Below, piece by piece: positions 1 to 10,855 of a stretch of 64,000 nt of DNA. The DNA lies in assembly GCA_963682175.1 (NCBI GenBank), contig OY821784.1, positions 32,221,621-32,285,620 on the forward strand, given 5' to 3'. Each line of letters starts with the position of its first letter. Position 1 is the first letter of the stretch. This DNA is from Triglochin maritima (Eukaryota > Streptophyta > Magnoliopsida > Alismatales > Juncaginaceae). The position numbers and the translations under genes are program-made. Under the pieces are notes generated by a model. It saw nothing but the letters and a program-made list of their open reading frames with translations, had not been told where the DNA came from and made no database searches.

Positions 1-39
1 ATCGCCCTGATTACATTGGATTTTGAGAATCTGATGTGG

Positions 40-225
40 TATTTCGCGTACAACGTCGGCAACTGTAAATCCAACGTGATGTTAGATGTACCACGTCAGA
101 CAGTTTAGGTCGACGTGAATATTCGCGTTACAATGTTGGTCATAATATGTTCGACGTGCACCGACGTGATTTTAGGCTAATCACGTTGGTTTCGGGCACC
201 AACGTACGTGGTGAATATTGACCAT
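40..225. repeat. Possible CACTA subterminal repeats
   Basis: The stretch has repeated short motifs in both orientations built on ACGTTGG / CCAACGT and ACGTGGT, for example near 70, 105, 165, 190 and 205. CACTA (En/Spm) transposons have such repeats just inside their ends, and a broken TNP2 transposase starts about 600 bp downstream. The element terminus itself is not visible, so this assignment is an inference from position and motif style. Confidence 0.35.
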
Positions 226-779
226 CGTAGCACAATATTTCCCAAGCATTTGTCTTATATTGACCAAATGCATTTCGGTTGTCCGCACTGGTGATTCTAG
301 TTAGCGATTTCGATGGACCTAATTGTGTTTGGTCGTCCGGTTAGCATGTTACGTCCGTATAGGGATTAAGCACGTCGTTTTGTAGGTTAACTGACTTAGT
401 AAAATCTAATTTTTTTATTAAATTGTAATGCGTTGTCATCTTTAATATTTAACCCAAAATTGAACACATAAACTGACAAACCTAATCACGAGCTAGGAAA
501 ACCCTCATTTTCTTTCCCCATCCCTATCGTCAGCTCAACCCGACCGATCGGTTTGTTCACACCGACCAGCTTACGACCGATCACCCCTGCTGAACCAGCC
601 ATGACCGCGTTTCAAATCCAACACTTGTTCACGAAGATGAGATCAATTCTTACATTTGCAACCAAATTTAATTACTTTAATTTGCCCTAAACAATGCAAA
701 TGATAGAAATAAGAGAAATGTCTTATGTCCATGTAGAAGTTGTTTTAACATGTTCTTACGAGATGTAAAAGAGATAAAA

Positions 780-2166
780 ACTCATTTGCTCGAGAAGGTT
801 TTGACGAAGGATATACTGGTTGGATATAACATGCTGAAAATGAAATAAGCACAAAAGAAGAAGGTGATCATAGTGACTCGACGGAGTATGAAAATGATGG
901 TGACTAGCTAGAGGTTATGATCCGAGATGTTGCCGACAATTATTGTGATAAACCCGATATGTGGTAGTCTACTGTCTGACAATGAAAGACATTTGTATCC
1001 GGGTTGCAATGAGCTCAGTAGGTTGTCCGCAGTTTTAAGGTTGTATACCTTGAAAGCAACAAACGGTTGGAGTGATGTCAGTTTCACTACTCTACTGAAG
1101 TTGTTGAAAGAAATTCTTCTAGATAGCAACAAACTTCCGGATCATACCTGTGAGGCTAAAAAGGTATTGTATCCTATGGGAATGCGGTATAGGAAAATAC
1201 ATGCATGTTCTACTTATTGTATACTCTATATGGTTCACTCTGAAAACCTACATTATTGTCTTGTTTGTACTATCTCACGATACAAACAAAAGAAGAAAAG
1301 TATTGATGAGAACGGAAAACCTCAAGGTCCCCCTGCAAAGGTGTTGTGGTATATTCCGATAATTCCATGGTTGAAGCATTTGTTTGTATGTTCTAAGGAC
1401 TCGAAGAAACTGACACAACATGCAGATCGAGAGACAACGAATGATCAGTTTCTTCGGAACCTGCAGATTCACCCAAGTGGAATAAAATTGATTCTGACTT
1501 CCTGTTATTTGGTGAGGGGATTCAATAACCTGAGACGTGGTCTTTGTATCGATGGAATGAATCCTTGTGGTAGTTTGAGTAGCCTTCATAGTTCGTGGTA
1601 TGTTTTGCTTGTTATTAAAAATCTCCCACCATGGTTAAATATGAAATCTATCAGGATATTCCGTAAAGGGACACAAAGCATGTTCTTGTTGTGAAGAGAA
1701 CATGTGTTCCTTGGAGCTAGTGCATGATAGTAAGACGGTGTATCTTGTCATCGAAGATTCCTTCATATAAATCATCTATACCATAGATTGAAGAAGACAT
1801 TCAACGGAAAGCAGAAATATAATGAAGCACCCAAAGTAATTAGTTCCAAGCACATATATGAACGTGCTAAGAACATTAAATGTGAATTCGGTACATGTAT
1901 TTTTGATGTGGATGTATCGTTTTGAGCGGTACATGAGTGTGTTGAAGGATTATTGTAACAATGAAAGGAAGGCAGATGTCAACATTGTTGAAAGTTACAT
2001 AGCCCTAGAGGTTATTGAGTTATGTAATGAGTACCTGACTCGTACAAAAAGTGTTGGACTTCCTAAGAATCGTCACAAAGATAAGGTTAGAGGTAAAGGT
2101 TATCAGCAAAGGCAAGATGAGTTGGTGTTAAGTTGTCATTCGAGACCCCTTGTATACAGTCGGTGA
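780..2166 (+). pseudogene. CACTA (En/Spm) transposon TNP2-like transposase, degenerate
   Basis: This is a broken TNP2 transposase (Transposase_21 family), which cuts and moves CACTA DNA transposons. An open stretch at 927-1694 reads LYPGCNELSRLSAVLRLYTL, then KATNGWSD, SFTTLLKLLKE and KVLYPMGMRYRKIHAC, then GLCIDGMNP and LPPWLNMKSI, all hallmarks of the family in the correct order. Further matches continue through frame shifts. At 1858-2166 the open stretch carries WMYRFERYMSVLKDYCNNERK, the DUF4218-like region that follows TNP2 in these proteins. The region has several frame shifts and stops and no usable start, so it cannot be functional. The 3' end of the element is lost where a LINE fragment begins. 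Confidence 0.85.
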
Positions 2167-2175
2167 GAGAGTGTT

Positions 2176-2530
2176 TGGATATGTAGGATGAAAAGGTACG
2201 GGGATGGAGGACTTCATTGTCTCATTCCTCGTTCTGGATTTATAAAATCCTTTGGAGTGTCATTCAACAGGGTGGAGTAAGTCACCTAAGTGACACATAT
2301 TCCATGATAATTTTGCACAAGAGCGACCCAATACCAGCTTTTGTTAGGATGTAGTCAAGGAATGGCCATTCTATTCGGTCGAAGGCTTAGGAGAAGTTGA
2401 ATGGTTGATCTTTAACATTAGCATAGTTGAGATTGAGCCCATTGTCTTACGCATATCGTGCATGATTTCTTTTCCGATTAAGATGTCTTTGATGTTTTGG
2501 AAATGTATGAAAAAACTTCCTGAAATGGAA
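2176..2530 (-). pseudogene. L1-type LINE reverse transcriptase fragment
   Basis: Read on the minus strand and across frame shifts, this encodes ILIGKEIMHDM (the segment before the active core), then AFDRIEWPFLDYILTKAGIG (equivalent to the KAYDRVEW motif of plant L1 reverse transcriptases), then NPERGMRQ and SPYLFIL (equivalent to PSRGLRQGDPLSPYLF). These are motifs of the RVT_1 domain in the right order. Stops and frame shifts interrupt it. It lies between the CACTA remnant and an LTR fragment and is a dead copy. It overlaps in content with the LINE split by the MULE at 6120-6233 and 14789-15260, so it is a separate copy. Confidence 0.7.
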
Positions 2531-2561
2531 ATGAGTTGTGGCATCATATTGCTTAGGCAAT

Positions 2562-3995
2562 TGTTGGCATTTTACGGTAAGTTCACGGTCATGCTATCGC
2601 GTTGACAAGTACGGGTCGGTCTACAAGGAAAACACTACAAGTTGCGATTCGAACCACAATAAAATGGAGAAAATCCCCACGAGGGGAGCAAGTAATAGTA
2701 CATAAACACTACACTAATCTACTCTCAATCTAAAGGCGAGTATACTACTAGGGGGAAGATACAGTGAACGAAAATGCTAAAATCCCTATAGGAATGGAGC
2801 AATAGTGACACATGAAGAATTAGAAGTGATTAGTGTGTGAAACATAAAGAGCATGTGTGTGTGTGTGTGTGTGTGTGTTCATGTGAGTCTGTGAAAGCAT
2901 GAATGGTGTCTACTAATCATGAGAAGCATCCATCAAATAAACACAAACATAATCACACACAATGTACTCCAGAGTTGCAAAATTTAACAGGTATGACCTA
3001 GACTAAGCATCTGAAGTGGTTCCTAATCATGGTAAAACCCATCAAAGACTAAAAACACACAAATCTCATTAAACAACTCACACAAAACTTCATACATAGA
3101 TCCAACATTGACATATAGGGAGTCAAGCAATATGAGGAACAATCCAAGTTATTGAAGCATTATGCAAAAGATGAAATAGGAAATAACTACCAAGCATCAA
3201 ACATTAACCTAGATTTAACCACATCCACACGAACCCATTATGTTAATATTCAAATCTACCATGCATAGCAAGAGTACATATTCATCACATCTAAAATCTT
3301 CATGTAACCATTAACTCCACCCCTAGATGAGGGTGGATGTACTCCCTACTCATGCTAATGAACAAGAAAATACAAGAATCTAAAGCATGCGTCAAGCTAA
3401 TCACTAAGTAGAGTTGGAGCACACCAAATGAGAAATAAAACATACCAACATGTAGTGAACAAGATTTCATAAAATGTTTGCTTCAATCTCCATACACATG
3501 AACTCCCTACTAAGCTTTGTCACCAACTCAATTGGGTAACTTTTAGGTTTGGAGGTGGAAGAAAGGGAAAGGTTGAAGAAACCTGACTATATATGGAGGA
3601 ATGAATGCTCTAGATGAATATAGGACCACTCCAACGATTTAAATCAACTATGAATCAAATTGGTGCACCAAAAATACAAAACCTAAGCCACCCCCAAAAT
3701 CTAGATGCCTGAATCAGCTCTGGATCCACCAACGACGGGTTCAAATCTGCCACTGGCGGATTAAAGAGGCATGTTCGGACTCCAATTGGCTCAGTGACTT
3801 AAACCTTCCATTGTGCATGTGGGATTCGACTCTGATCCACATAGGTACACTTGTTTGCTTTTAATGGCATAAAAATTTCTTTGGTTCTTGAGTTTTGGAG
3901 TTTTTGCATTGCAAATATTTCTCTTGCAATCATGTCCCTCCAGGTTTTACAAATAGGTCCCTGGACTTTACAAATAAGTCCAAAATAGTTTATTC
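2562..3995 (-). repeat. Reversed LTR fragment of the 55801/61615 LTR family
   Basis: On the minus strand the segment ends with a diverged version of the tail shared by the other LTRs in this window: ACCCGTACTTG, then CAACGCG, then a purine-rich GTGAACTT. Further in, it matches the solo LTRs at 40151 and 41885, including the gtgagtag.../tgggtgg-type stretch (near 3310-3350 here), the CCGCCAGTGG motif near 3750, and the segments with repeated GGACCTAT and TGCAAAA near 3900-3990. The start of the LTR is missing: it abuts the copia protease remnant near 3995. No target duplication is visible. Confidence 0.55.
2854..2878. repeat. (TG)n microsatellite
   Basis: About twelve uninterrupted TG dinucleotides lie inside the reversed LTR fragment. 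The related LTRs carry a short (CA)n at the comparable place (57118-57128 and 62932-62942). Confidence 0.9.
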
Positions 3996-5039
3996 CCACA
4001 CGTGGTTGCTTGCCCCCGTATCGAGATACCAAATACCTTCTTGTTCGGTTTCCACTCCTTTGTCGGCTAACAAAACCACTCCATCATCACAAGCATTTTC
4101 CTCCATGGCAACAAGATTGGAGTTTTCTTCCACCCTTTTCTTTGACCAACATTCGCTTGCATAGGGTCCATGCTTCCCATAGTTGAAGCGCTCAACCTCC
4201 TTCTTTGATCCATGATCACCACGGCCACGATTGGAGCTCTCCTCCACCTTCTTTTGTGACCAACACTCTTTCACAAAATGGTCATGCTTCCCACACTTGA
4301 AGCACTCGAGCTCCTTCTTGTTTGGATGGCCACCTCTTCCTCGATCGATGTTACGAGGCTTCTCCTCCTTGAACGACATCTTCTCTTGCAACGCCTTCTC
4401 CAACAATTCTTGTTTCTTATTATTCTTCCTTTGTTCATGTGCCTCCAACGAGCTTGCTAGGTCGTCGACGGTCATCTTCTCGAGGTCCTTTGATTCCTCG
4501 ATAGCACACACAATATTTTTGAAGTTTTCGATGAGTGAGCGCAACACCTTCCCCACCACCCTTCCTTCGATTAACGCCTCCCCATTTCTCTTCAATTTGT
4601 TCACTACCACACGAACCATTGTCACAAAGTCGGCAACACCTTCTGATTCCTTCATTTTCAACACCTCGAACTCGCCTCGAAGCATTTGGAGGTGCACTTG
4701 CTTCACTCGGTCGGCACCCTTGTATCTCTTCTCAACGGTATCTCACGCCTCCTTCGACATCTTGGCTTCAACGATCTTCTCAAATCCACTCTCATCCACC
4801 GTTTGGAAGAGAAGGAAGATAGCACTCTTGTCTTTGGCTCTTCTCTCCTTTTGTGCTTTGATTTGTGTGACAATTGCTTCCCCCGTCACGGCCTCCTCCT
4901 CAAAGCCGCTCTCCACAAGATCCCAAGCATCATGCGCACTAAGCAGGGCATGCATTTGGATACTCCAATTGTCGTAGTTCCCATTCGAAAGGTGAGCCAA
5001 CGATACATGACCAAAAGAAGTCATTCCTGAGCTCCCCAT
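3996..5039 (-). pseudogene. Ty1/copia retrotransposon gag and protease start, broken
   Basis: This is a copia-type gag (UBN2 family) that would form the capsid, followed by the first residues of protease. Reading from the ATG at 5039: SLAHLSNGNYDNWSIQM is the typical gag N-terminus, and VKQVHLQMLRGEFEVLKM with KMTVDDLASSLEAHEQ lies in the middle. A CCHC zinc knuckle CFKCGKHDHFVKEC follows. A second degenerate knuckle has lost its first cysteine pair (FNYGKHGPYASEC). Then comes WYLDTGASNHV, the protease active-site motif. One in-frame TGA at 4743-4745 replaces an expected Trp. Pol is cut off directly after the protease motif, where the reversed LTR fragment begins. The first zinc knuckle and active-site motif make the family assignment secure. 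Confidence 0.88.
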
Positions 5040-5046
5040 CAAACGG

Positions 5047-5059
5047 GGCTCTGATACCA
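5047..5059 (-). other. Primer-binding site for initiator tRNA-Met (copia element)
   Basis: On the minus strand the bases read TGGTATCAGAGCC, the standard plant retrotransposon primer-binding site complementary to the 3' end of initiator tRNA-Met. It lies between the proposed LTR edge (5063) and the gag ATG (5039), which is the expected order. Confidence 0.85.
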
Positions 5060-5062
5060 GAT

Positions 5063-5470
5063 GTTAGATGTGGGAGAAAGACGGGGAGTACTCAGCAAAG
5101 TTACCCCAGAAAGCCACCCTCCAGATGACGCACTTGGACCACCAACCACTACTATTCAACGGTCAGAAGCCGCGCCAGGTGCGCAGTTTTGGCTTGCCTT
5201 GCTCTCCATGTTTAGGGTCTTTCATTGCCATCACAAACACTATACTTTGAGTTACGTAATAGGTGGCCACGAATGAAAGAAGAGATTGAATACTTAACAC
5301 TCAAGTACAAAACGGGATTTGCAACAAACATTCATATTTTCTCTCTTTTTTTCTACTCACTTTTCTTCTTCTTTTTTACTCCATTTTGCGAATGGAGAAC
5401 TCTTGTGCTTGTATAGGCACTTACAATGACTCTTCAACTTAACCTAAACATAAACATAACATACACAACA
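5063..5470 (-). repeat. 5' LTR of the copia remnant (far edge uncertain)
   Basis: The LTR edge next to the primer site reads CTAACA on the minus strand. The stretch then runs through a pyrimidine-rich tract near 5340-5380. A possible outer edge TGTTGTGT lies at 5463-5470, giving short inverted ends TGTT/AACA. The second LTR of this element is absent, so the outer edge is a guess from the terminal dinucleotides. Confidence 0.45.
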
Positions 5471-6119
5471 TAAAAGTGGTCATTCAAGATCAATACGCAT
5501 CTACTTAAATTGCACCATAAAACAATAACGAAAATCATGGATAAATGGAGAAACCCTTTCTTTCTTCCTTTCCTTCAACTTTTCACCTTCCAACTTGTTG
5601 AGTCATTAACGTATAGATGACTCACCCTCCATAGATGATGTGGCTAGTGACTAGGATGTCACCTAGGATTAAGTTCAATTCTCAATACGGTGGTGGATTG
5701 GAGCAGTTGGGTTGTCGGTTTTAGGGATTAACATGATGTGTGTAGTTAATCCCTAGTCCCAGTTTGTGATCAGCGAATGGTCAACTCGTGGTCTGTTATA
5801 CGTGGTGTTTGATCACGTCCTAGAAGTGTTTGTAGAAGTAAGGTGGCCTACCAATTGGACCCGGGGCCTCGTCGTCATTCATTTGTCTTAGGTTTCTCGC
5901 GAGTTGTACTTCGTTGGGTGTGCCAATAGGATGGTGTTATGTAACAGCGTAATGGGATGACGAAAGTGTGGTATGGTGATTGTGGTTGTGAAGGAGGAGG
6001 TGAAGTGGTGGGTGACGATGGAGGAGGAGATGACTATTGGATCCGTTGTTGTTTCTGTATATGTATCCATGGTGTTTATCACTTTCCAATGTTTTTTGAT
6101 AGTGATCACTCGATGGATA
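5471..6119. other. No gene seen
   Basis: Moderately AT-rich DNA. Short open frames on both strands lack any recognisable motif. The right-hand part may be further decayed LINE sequence, since recognisable LINE coding begins at 6120. Confidence 0.5.
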
Positions 6120-6233
6120 AATGTTGCATTACTGTCGCTTGTTTTGATCTACCACTTCATGTGTCATGATAATTGTATCCATTATTTAGTGGCCCTTTAA
6201 GAAGGCATTTTGCGATGGTAGTATTATTTTGTT
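6120..6233 (-). pseudogene. LINE reverse transcriptase, downstream half (split by MULE)
   Basis: On the minus strand this reads NKIILPSQNAFLKGHQIMD, then TIIMTHEVVD, the reverse transcriptase segment equivalent to ISPNQSAFVKGR...ILIAHEVVD in plant L1 elements. It continues directly, in frame, from the other half at 14789-15260 once the MULE and one copy of its 9-bp target duplication are removed. After HEVVD a stop and unrelated sequence follow, so the LINE was already decayed or truncated. Confidence 0.8.
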
Positions 6234-6310
6234 GGAAAATGTTTGTTGAACGCTCGCGTCACGGACGCTGCTAACCCAGTCAGCACACTCGCTGATGTGG
6301 GCAACCCAGT
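6234..6310 (+). repeat. Left terminal inverted repeat of the MULE
   Basis: It begins GGAAAATGTTTG and contains ACGCTCGCGTCACGGACGC, which pairs in the same register with the right end. It is followed by two copies of CCCAGTCAGCA with a GATGTGGGC spacer. The short relative at 34740-36635 has the same end type (GGAAAACG...) on its transposase side. Confidence 0.85.
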
Positions 6311-6509
6311 CAGCAGACGCGGCTGGGTGCGCACTCAGCCCAGAAACATTTTTCCTTTCTTTGTTTAGTTTATTCCTCGTTTCGTACAAATTTCTCCATC
6401 CCTCATTAATGCGTCTCAAATCAATCACTTCATTTTGGCGCTCCTACACAGACTGAAGACTAGTTACTCAACATCCGTCCTCCTATTTTTATCCCTTCTG
6501 TTTATTAAT

Positions 6510-6645
6510 AAATTCATTTTTTTCCGGACACACACATCAGTCATTTTCTTTAGTTTATGGACTAGCGCATAACTTATTCCGGACACAGTTACTATTTATT
6601 CCGGACAGTTAGAACACTTATTCCGGACAGACGTACTACTTACTG
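6510..6645 (+). repeat. TCCGGA repeats in the 5' leader of the transposase gene
   Basis: Four TTCCGGACA copies lie between the terminal repeat and the transposase ATG, at about 6522, 6581, 6599 and 6622. They match the motif of the large arrays but in the opposite orientation to the 9500-10715 block. Confidence 0.85.
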
Positions 6646-6838
6646 CTGATATTTTTTGCTGTTGTTTTATTTTCCCGATGCGTCCACCATCGCATTTAAT
6701 GCTTTTCAAATCAGCACGTCCTCCGTCTTCTTTCTTATTCTTTGGCGCTTCACGGAGATATGAATATGAGTGTCTTGGTTATTCCGATCCTACGAACCAT
6801 TCCTTCTTCTATCCTTCCTCCATTTGTGTTGTACTGTA

Positions 6839-9353
6839 ATGGCACTCGTAAATGTGTCCTCACAGCCGGCTCATGCCTCCAACGTCCCTCAAGTGATGAT
6901 GAATTTTCCTTCCTTCGAAGAAGCCAAAGCATTTTACGTTTCATACGCCGATTCCTGTTGTTTTGGTGTGAAGATAAGGCAATCTCATTACGATCATGGT
7001 GTTGTAATACGGGCCACTCTTACTTGCTCAAAGGAGGGTAATGCTCCCGGAAACCAAGGTGAAGGTAGACCGAAACATAGGTTATCCGGTAGGGTCGAAT
7101 GCACTGCTCGGATTAGGGTCTCCGGTAATCCATCTAGAGGCTACGTAATTAACTACGTAGATCTCGAACATAATCACGTCATGCTGTCGGAAGACCAGAT
7201 GCGCTTCCTCCGACAAAAACGATCCGTCCCGGAGTCCGCCAGAGCACGCATTTCGTTCAATGATGCTGTCGGTATATCTGCCGCCAAGACCATGCGATCT
7301 TTTGTGGTCGAAGCTGGAGGTCACGATAAATTGTCTTTCAACGAGCGGGACCTAAGGTTATTTATTCTCCACTTAACCTGGTTGAAGTTACGCATTTAGC
7401 TTTGTCATAAAAATTATGTTTCGCAGGAATGTTGTGAACGAGGTTAGAAACCTCAAAATGGGACCAGGAGATGCGCAAGCTATCCAAGATTATTTCATCA
7501 GGATGCAGAAGAATGATTCCCGCTTCTTTTACGTAATGGATATGGACGACGAAGGCAGACTACGAAATGTGTTCTGGGCCGACAGTCGTTCTCGAGCTGC
7601 TTACTCTTACTTTGGAGATGCAATATGTTTCGACACAACATACATAACAAACAAGTATGACATGCCTTTTGCCCCATTTGTGGGGGTAAATCACCACTAC
7701 CAGTCTGTCCTACTCGGTTGCGCACTCCTCTCTTCCGAGATGACACAAAATTACATTTGGTTGTTCCAAACATGGTTGACGTGCATGAACGGTACGTGTT
7801 TTATTTTGTCTGGCTTTGTCCGTTTTACGTTATGTGCCTGTCCGGTTACCATTTACGTTTGTCCGATTTACGTCTTTTGCTCATCCGGTTTATCCCTTAC
7901 GTCTGTCCGGTTTACGTTTTTTGCTCGTCCGGTTTATCCCTTACGTCTGTCCGGTTTACGTTTTTTGCTCGTCCGGTTTATCCCTTACGTCTGTCCGGTT
8001 TACGTTTTTTGCTCGTCCGGTTTACCCTTGACGTCTGTCCGGTTTACGTTATTTCTGTCCGGATTAACATATGTTTTTATCTTTATCGCGTTGTGTGCAG
8101 ATACAAGCCCCCCGGCGATCATAACAGACCAATGTGGCGCCATAGCTGCGGCTGTGAGGACTGTGTTCCCTAAAGCGCGACACAGATTTTGTATATGGCA
8201 CATGATGAATAAGGCCCCTGTGAAGCTGCCCACGAAGTACCGGGAGCATACGTTGTTTGACCTCAACAACTGTGTATTCGATTCCAAGACTCCGGCAGAA
8301 TTCGAGCGGAATTGGCAGGGTTTTCTAGATGATTTCGAGTTCCACGACAATAATTGGCTCCGATCCATTTATGCAATTCGAGAGCGCTGGGTACCTGCAT
8401 TTTGGCGGGATTGTTTTTCCGCAGGAATGACATAAACCCAGAGAAGTGAGGGTATGAACGCCTTCTTCGATAAGTACCTCACATCAAGGACGACACTTAA
8501 GCAGTTCGTTCAACAATACGAACTCGCAGTACGCCACAAGTATGAGAAGGAAGCTCTGTCTGATTTCGATTGTCAGCATAAGGCTCCGCAATTGATTTCG
8601 AAATATCCATTCGAGAGGCAATTGGGCGAGTTGTATACGGTGGGTGTCTTCAAGAAGGTGCAGTTAGAAATTGGGAAGATGATGTACTGCGACATCAAGG
8701 ATGAGTTCAACGAGGACGACACATTGCACTTCAACGTGACCGAACATGTATTGACACATATCCTCCCATTGTCGAAACGGTTCACAGTGCAAATTAGAGA
8801 TGAGAAGTGGGTATGCGATTGCAGAATGTTTGATCACGTCGGTATCCTATGTTGTCACGTTTATGTTGTTATTGCCCGAATACGTCCAAACGCGTTGCTC
8901 CCCGAGTCTTACATCGTCGACCGATGGAGGAAGGATATCCGAAGGAGCTATGGAGTCAAGTTTCCCCTTCAAAGTGGCATAACGGGGAACGATGCGCTTC
9001 GTCGCCACGACGACATAATGGGTCGTGCGGTTTGGATCGCCGAGGCCGCTTTCGACTCAAACGACAGATATCTTCAGGCGGTAGAGGCACTTGAGTTGCT
9101 TAAGGAACGTATGCAACGACCTGATCCTGTGTTCAATGGTACATCTGTTCTCAATCCGGATAAGACAAGACGGAAAGGCAGACCGCCAAGCAAACAACGG
9201 ATTTCTTTGTCTGAGAAAATAATTAAAAGTAACATTAAGAAAATCATCAGGAATAAGGTTCTACCCCCATTACACCCTGCAGCACCCAAACCGGGGGATC
9301 ACGATTTCGATGACTGGGACATGAATTTGCATTACGAGGGAGTTCCTCCTTGA
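6839..9353 (+). pseudogene. FAR1/FHY3-like MULE transposase, one in-frame stop
   Basis: This gene codes for the enzyme that moves the element. Three exons are supported by GT-AG junctions that keep frame: 6839-7356, 7427-7791 and 8101-9353 (712 codons). Residues 23-115 are a FAR1 DNA-binding domain (FPSFEEAKAFYVSYADS...). The MULE catalytic domain follows, with ICFDTTYITNKYDMPFAPF (Asp242) and AIITDQCGAI (Asp304). It is followed by HRFCIWHMMNK, as in FAR1/FHY3 proteins. A SWIM zinc finger (CDC...CCH, residues 533-547) closes the core. The only visible lesion is TAA at 8433-8435 (codon 406), where the family has Ser/Thr in GM(S/T)xTQRSE, so probably TCA to TAA. The ATG at 6839 is chosen because it directly precedes the conserved part. 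The second intron is largely a 44-bp minisatellite. FAR1 and FHY3 of plants are domesticated relatives acting as transcription factors, but the context here is clearly a transposon. Confidence 0.93.
7855..8080 (+). repeat. 44-bp tandem repeat filling intron 2 of the transposase
   Basis: CTGTCCGGTTTACG recurs at 7903, 7947, 7991 and 8035, giving an exact 44-bp period. Each unit holds two half-units, CTGTCCGGTTTACG and CTCGTCCGGTTTA, about 22 bp apart. Partial copies flank the array on the left. The repeat occupies most of the 309-bp intron (7792-8100). Confidence 0.95.
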
Positions 9354-9499
9354 TTATTGTATTTGTCCTTGGTTGGAATTATTCCTATGTAATTTTGTTG
9401 AAAGTCATTGTATGTCTGTCCGTATTATTGCATAAGATTCAACTCTTTCTTTGCTTGTTCGTTTGTGAATTAATTTCTGATGGCGACAAATATATTTAA

Positions 9500-10715
9500 G
9501 TAATTTTGGTTTGTTGTATGCCTGTCCGGAATAAGTTATATTTATGTCCGGATTAAGTTACAAGTATGTCCGGATTACGTTATATGTCCGTCCGGATTAC
9601 GATTCATCCATGTCCGGAACATAAAATTTGTCCGGAATAAGTGTATTTGCTTTCCGGAATAAGTGTATTTGTTGTTCAGAATAAGTGTATTTGTTGTCCG
9701 GTTTAATAATAAAGTTTTTTCCAGAAACGGAACATAAAGTTTTTCCGGAAGAAGTGTATTTGCTGTCCGGAATAAGTGTATTTGTTGTCCGGCATAAGTG
9801 TATTTGTTGTCCGGAATAAGTGTATTTGTTGTCCGGTTTAAGAATAAAGTGTGTCCGGAATAAGTGTATTTGCTGTCCGGAATAAGTGTATTTGCTGTCC
9901 GGAATTAGTGTATTTGCTGTCCGGAATAAGTGTATTTGCTGTCCGGAATAAGTGTATTTGTTGTCCGGAATTAGTGTATTTGTTGTCCGGTTTAATAATA
10001 AAGTGTGTCCAGAAACGCAATATAAAATTTGTCCGGAATAAGTGTATTTGTTATCCGGAATAAGTGTATTTGTTGTTCAGAATAAGTGTATTTGTTGTCC
10101 GGTTTAAGAATAAAGTTTGTCCAGAAACGGAACATAAAGTTTTCCGGAAGAAGTGTAATTGCTGTCCGGAATAAGTGCATTTGTTGTCCGGAATAAGTGT
10201 ATTTGTTGTCCGGAATAAGTGTAATTGTTGTCCGGTTTAAGAATAAAGTGTGTCCGGAATAAGTGTATTTGTTGTCCGGAATAAGTGTATTTGTTGTCCG
10301 GAATATGTGTATTTGTTGTCCGGTTTAAGAATAAAGTGTGTCCGGAATAAGTGTATTTGCTGTCCGGAATAAGTGTATTTGCTGTCCGGAATTAGTGTAC
10401 TTGCTGTCCGGAATAAGTGTATTTGTTGTCCGGAATAAGTGTATTTGTTGTCCGGTTTAAGAATAAAGTGTGTCCTGAAACGGAACATAAAGTTTGTCCG
10501 GAATAAGTGTATTTGCTGTCCGGAATAAGTGTATTTGTTGTTCAGAGTAAGTGTATTTGTTGTCCGGTTTAAGAATAAAGTTTGTCCAGAAACGGGACAT
10601 AAAGTTTTTCCAGAATAAGTGTATTTGCTGTCCGGAATAAGTGTATTTGTTGTCCGGAATTAGTGTATTTGCTGTCCGGAATAGGTGTATTTGTTGTCCG
10701 GAATTAGTGTATTGA
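9500..10715 (+). repeat. 22-bp TCCGGA minisatellite between the two MULE genes
   Basis: The unit is 22 bp and begins TGTCCGGAATAAGTGTATTT. It is repeated dozens of times with few changes. Runs of two to six units are separated by a longer spacer that contains TGTCCGGTTTAAGAATAAAG and, in some copies, CCAGAAACGGAACATAAAG, giving a higher-order pattern. Open frames across the array (for example 9838-10020) are repeat artefacts. It lies downstream of both genes, which converge here. Confidence 0.95.
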
Positions 10716-10855
10716 TAATTTATACATGTCCTTGTATTGATAATTTAACCCAACACCAAATGTCCTTGTATTGATAAATCATTCAAATAGTCTATGTAAT
10801 TTTAACATGTATACATGTATAACTTTGTAAAAAAAATTAAAACATCCAGAGTCGT

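Noticed and set aside
2633..2642. CACTACAAG, resembling a CACTA transposon terminus
   Set aside because: Orientation does not fit the TNP2 remnant on its left, no partner end or 3-bp duplication is visible, and the bases lie inside the reversed LTR fragment.
9838..10488. Several open frames of 60-80 codons with repeating peptides (for example SGQQIHLFRTAN)
   Set aside because: They arise from the 22-bp repeat being read in frames without stops; no gene signals.
9500..10715. CRISPR-like array
   Set aside because: The units are contiguous tandem repeats with no unique spacers, in plant DNA inside a DNA transposon.
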